From: Anaerozeibacter quisquiliarum
GTDB lineage: Bacteria; Bacillota; Clostridia; Christensenellales; Aristaeellaceae
Direction: 5' to 3' (one strand)
DNA length: 58,233 bases
Assembly (NCBI GenBank): GCA_051162045.1
Contig: JBISDI010000025.1
Shown: in pieces, positions 56,238-58,233 of the stretch
How the letters are laid out: each line of letters begins with the position of its first letter
How positions within the stretch are numbered: the first letter of the stretch is position 1
Notes under the pieces: generated by a model
Seen by the model: the letters and a program-made list of their open reading frames with translations, nothing else
What the model was told of the DNA's origin: nothing
The model's database searches: none
Made by a program: the position numbers and the translations under genes

Positions 56238-56319
56238 TTGACGATAAGCGCAATTACATCTATAATAGTGTAAAATGAGACGCGATTCTATAAGGATTGT
56301 GGCTCGTTTTATCACAATC
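56238..56319 (+). promoter_or_regulatory. AraC-type gene promoter plus downstream inverted repeat
   Basis: TTGACG (56238-56243), 17-nt spacer, TATAAT (56261-56266). In the leader, GATTGTG (56295-56301) and CACAATC (56313-56319) form an inverted repeat with 11-bp spacing, a possible operator for the divergent regulator/transporter pair. Confidence 0.7.
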
Positions 56320-56338
56320 GTGTCAGAGGGCGATGGGC

Positions 56339-57232
56339 ATGCTGCGCACCATTGAAGTGGACAAGAACTTGCGGGATCGGTTCAAGTACCCGGACAGCGG
56401 GTTTCCGTTCGCCGTGTGGACCGATCCATTCCGCGTCTTTTTGGATCATACGGTAAATTGCCATTGGCATCACGACCTCGAGTACGGCTACGTGCTGTCG
56501 GGCAGCGTCGACTACTACATCGACGACACCCACATCAAGCTGCGCGCGGGCGACGCTCTGTTCGTCAATTCCAACATGCTGCACATGGGCAGGCAGGCGA
56601 ACGGCTGTGAAGATGCGGTGATGTCCACGGTCACATTTCCCGCGTCTCTGCTGAGCCCGAACATCAACGGCACCGTGTATGCGAAGTACATTCAGCCCGT
56701 GATCGGCGCGCGCATCGCGGGGTTCAGGATCGCTTCCGATGATCCCCGCGGGCGCGCAATCGGGCGGCTGCTTCAGGATATTTTCGCCTTGGAGCCGGGC
56801 AGCTTCGGCTATGAGCTTGAATGCCTGAGCCATGCCGCTCGGCTGTGGAAGGCGACGCTTGCGTACATCGAGGAAGGCGAGGGTGAGCTATGCCTGCGCG
56901 CGGAGCCGTCGCGGCACGCGGAGCGCATGAAGGAGATCCTGTCCTACATCCACGCGCATTACCACGAGCGGATCACGGTGGAGGACATCGCGCGGTACGT
57001 GAACATCAGCCGCAGCGAGTGCTTCCGCTGTTTCAAGCGTTTCATGAATAAGCGGCCGGTCGAGTACATCAACGAATATCGCCTGTCGGCGGCGGCCGAG
57101 CTGCTCCGGGAAACCGAGCGGAACATGACCGACATCTACACGGCATGCGGTTTTGAAAGCGCGAGCTACTTTGGGAAGGTGTTCAAGGCGGCGTATGCCG
57201 TGACCCCGCTTAAGTATCGCAAGTTGAGATGA
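56339..57232 (+). CDS. AraC-family transcriptional regulator
   Basis: 297 residues: N-terminal cupin-type ligand domain (about 35-105, HWHHDLEYGYVLSGSVDYYID, LRAGDALFVNSNMLHMG) and C-terminal double HTH (about 190-295, ITVEDIARYVNISRSECFRCF, PVEYINEYRLSAAAELL, ACGFESASYFGKVFK). ATG 56339 is chosen as it lies eight bases after AGAGGG; ATG 56333 is too close. Such regulators usually bind a sugar and control the adjoining transporter, here the divergent MFS gene. The stop overlaps an earlier possible start of the next gene. Confidence 0.92.
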   Translation: MLRTIEVDKNLRDRFKYPDSGFPFAVWTDPFRVFLDHTVNCHWHHDLEYGYVLSGSVDYYIDDTHIKLRAGDALFVNSNMLHMGRQANGCEDAVMSTVTFPASLLSPNINGTVYAKYIQPVIGARIAGFRIASDDPRGRAIGRLLQDIFALEPGSFGYELECLSHAARLWKATLAYIEEGEGELCLRAEPSRHAERMKEILSYIHAHYHERITVEDIARYVNISRSECFRCFKRFMNKRPVEYINEYRLSAAAELLRETERNMTDIYTACGFESASYFGKVFKAAYAVTPLKYRKLR

Positions 57233-57246
57233 TGGGAGAGAGGACG

Positions 57247-57888
57247 ATGACACAGATCCCGGTGGAATGGCGGGACGGGGCGCTGGACGCGGCGGCGCGG
57301 CGCGCGTTTGAGGCGTGCGAGGAGGTCGAGGGCCGGCGCTTTGAGGACGGCGCTCTCGAGGGAATCGCGCTCAAGCGGCTGGAGTTTTCGCGCTGTGAAT
57401 TCGTGCGCTGCCGGTTTTCGGAGATGGCGATCAAGTGGCTGTCGTTTGCCGATTGCACATTTGAGCGCTGCGATTTTTCGGGCGCGTCGCTGCGCAAGGC
57501 GTCGCTTATGCGCTGCCGCTTGGTCAGCTCGCGCGGGGTGGGCGCGGACCTAAGCGAGGCGACGCTTGCGCACGTCACGCTGAGCGATTGTGCGCTGTCC
57601 TACCTGAATCTGGCGCTCGCGAAGCTTACCCAAGTGCGCCTTGAGCGGTGCGACCTGCGCTTCTGCGCGTTCTATCAAAACCGGGTCAAGGGGCTTGAAC
57701 TCGATCGCTGCGCGCTCAGCGGCGCCGAGATCGGCGGCATGCCGCTGAGCGGAATCGACCTGCGCTCCTGCGAGATCGACGGCATCAAACTGACGGGCGG
57801 CGAGCTCAAGGGCGCGATCGTGACGCCGCTGCAAGCCTGCGACCTCGCGCGCCTGCTCGGCGTGGAGATCAAAAATGAAGGCGGATAG
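57247..57888 (+). CDS. Pentapeptide-repeat protein with cysteine-rich faces
   Basis: 213 residues. From about residue 35 to 195 the chain follows five-residue repeats of the quadrilateral beta-helix type, for example LEFSRCEFVRCRF, LSFADCTFERCDFSGASLRKAS, DLSEATLAHVTLSDCALSYLNL and IGGMPLSGIDLRSCEIDGIKL. Many units place Cys one residue before the central Phe/Leu, giving a ladder of about 13 cysteines. ATG 57247 follows GAGAGGA. Possible roles include DNA-gyrase mimicry (Qnr/MfpA-like) but this is not established. Probably co-transcribed with the AraC-type gene. Confidence 0.82.
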   Translation: MTQIPVEWRDGALDAAARRAFEACEEVEGRRFEDGALEGIALKRLEFSRCEFVRCRFSEMAIKWLSFADCTFERCDFSGASLRKASLMRCRLVSSRGVGADLSEATLAHVTLSDCALSYLNLALAKLTQVRLERCDLRFCAFYQNRVKGLELDRCALSGAEIGGMPLSGIDLRSCEIDGIKLTGGELKGAIVTPLQACDLARLLGVEIKNEGG

Positions 57889-58233
57889 CTGACAAAGCCG
57901 ATGACCGACGGGGTGGTGAGCCTGATGGCAGGGCTCGAAAAGCAGGTACGGAGGTTTGGAGTTACGCCCTGCGGGGGCTACCACCCCGCCTGCGGGCACC
58001 CCTCCTGGGAGGGGAATGGGAAAGACCGCCCGCATAGCACGTTTGCCCGACGGCAGGCGACCGAAGATTACCCCGACGGCGGGCGCGAAGCGCCTCGCCG
58101 TTCGTTCCCTCATTCCTTCGTTCCCTCATTCCTTCGTTTCTTTGTCCCTTCGCTCCCTCGTTCTTCGTTCCTTCGCCTTTTCGTTCCCCCGTTCCCCTCC
58201 CCGGGGGAATGGGGGGCCGAAGCCCCCGTCACC
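57889..58233. repeat. Non-coding end region with GC-rich repeat and pyrimidine-rich tandem repeat
   Basis: No gene is supported. 57950-58020 is GC-rich with a small palindrome (CCCCTCCTGGGAGGGG, 58002-58017). 58101-58148 holds three copies of a 16-bp unit TTCGTTCCCTCATTCC (third copy diverged), and the same pyrimidine-rich pattern decays to about 58202. Confidence 0.8.

Noticed and set aside
58101..58202. Short repeats at the end of the window as a CRISPR array
   Set aside because: Units are 16 bp, pyrimidine-only and contiguous; there are no spacers and no cas genes.

Overview
The window comes from the chromosome of a high-GC (roughly 65%) endospore-forming Firmicute, most likely a gut-type member of the Clostridia. 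The support is spoIVB and spo0A, soj/spo0J-type parA/parB with parS sites, a DacF-like carboxypeptidase, a Gram-positive SOS box in front of recA, and anaerobic ferredoxin-linked 2-oxoacid oxidoreductase genes. No rRNA, tRNA, CRISPR array, transposase or prophage was seen. The central part (about 26.5-42 kb) is the replication-origin neighbourhood: dnaN, ychF, dnaA, parA/parB, rpsF-ssb-rpsR and two parS sites.

Layout. 0.2-4.4 kb: spoIVB, spo0A, deoB and punA on the plus strand. 4.5-6.3 kb: recA-deoC on the minus strand under an SOS promoter. 6.5-12.3 kb: an island of visibly lower GC with a sigma factor and anti-sigma pair, two small secreted proteins, a lipoprotein and an ABC-2 type transporter. 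12.4-14.2 kb: a Mug-like DNA glycosylase and a UgtP/MGD-type glycosyltransferase. 14.3-19.4 kb: a purine-catabolic operon (guanine deaminase, then three xanthine dehydrogenase subunits) headed by a guanine-class riboswitch whose layout predicts ligand-induced expression. 19.6-25.2 kb: hpf, then a long overlapping operon running from a four-subunit 2-oxoacid:ferredoxin oxidoreductase through a DUF951 protein to three tandem signal peptidase I paralogues, one lacking both catalytic residues. 25.2-31.1 kb: mnmE-dnaN, an origin-like unwinding module, ychF, a second DnaA-box cluster and dnaA. 31.2-34.7 kb: aminotransferase/Lrp and parB/parA. 34.8-36.2 kb: an orphan sodium-pump decarboxylase beta subunit plus a gamma-like microprotein. 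36.5-41.7 kb: rpsF-ssb-rpsR, flavin reductase, CvpA-like and propeller membrane proteins, nagA. 41.7-49.2 kb: parS sites, a coiled-coil protein with a 24-residue tandem repeat, lysS, greA with a structured leader, and a secreted OppA-like protein. 49.2-57.9 kb: a D,D-carboxypeptidase, a response regulator/sensor kinase/GerMN lipoprotein/VanZ operon resembling actinobacterial MtrAB-LpqB, a divergent MFS/AraC pair and a pentapeptide-repeat protein.

Functional links. deoB, punA and deoC cover nucleoside breakdown. guaD-xdhABC would convert guanine to xanthine and urate, and the riboswitch in front gives the operon a direct guanine sensor. Sigma-H-like promoters precede spo0A and hpf, the two genes most expected to respond to entry into stationary phase. 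A family of dispersed hairpins with compensatory base changes sits between convergent genes, probably as bidirectional terminators. Everything here was read by eye from the sequence; no database search, alignment or folding program was run.
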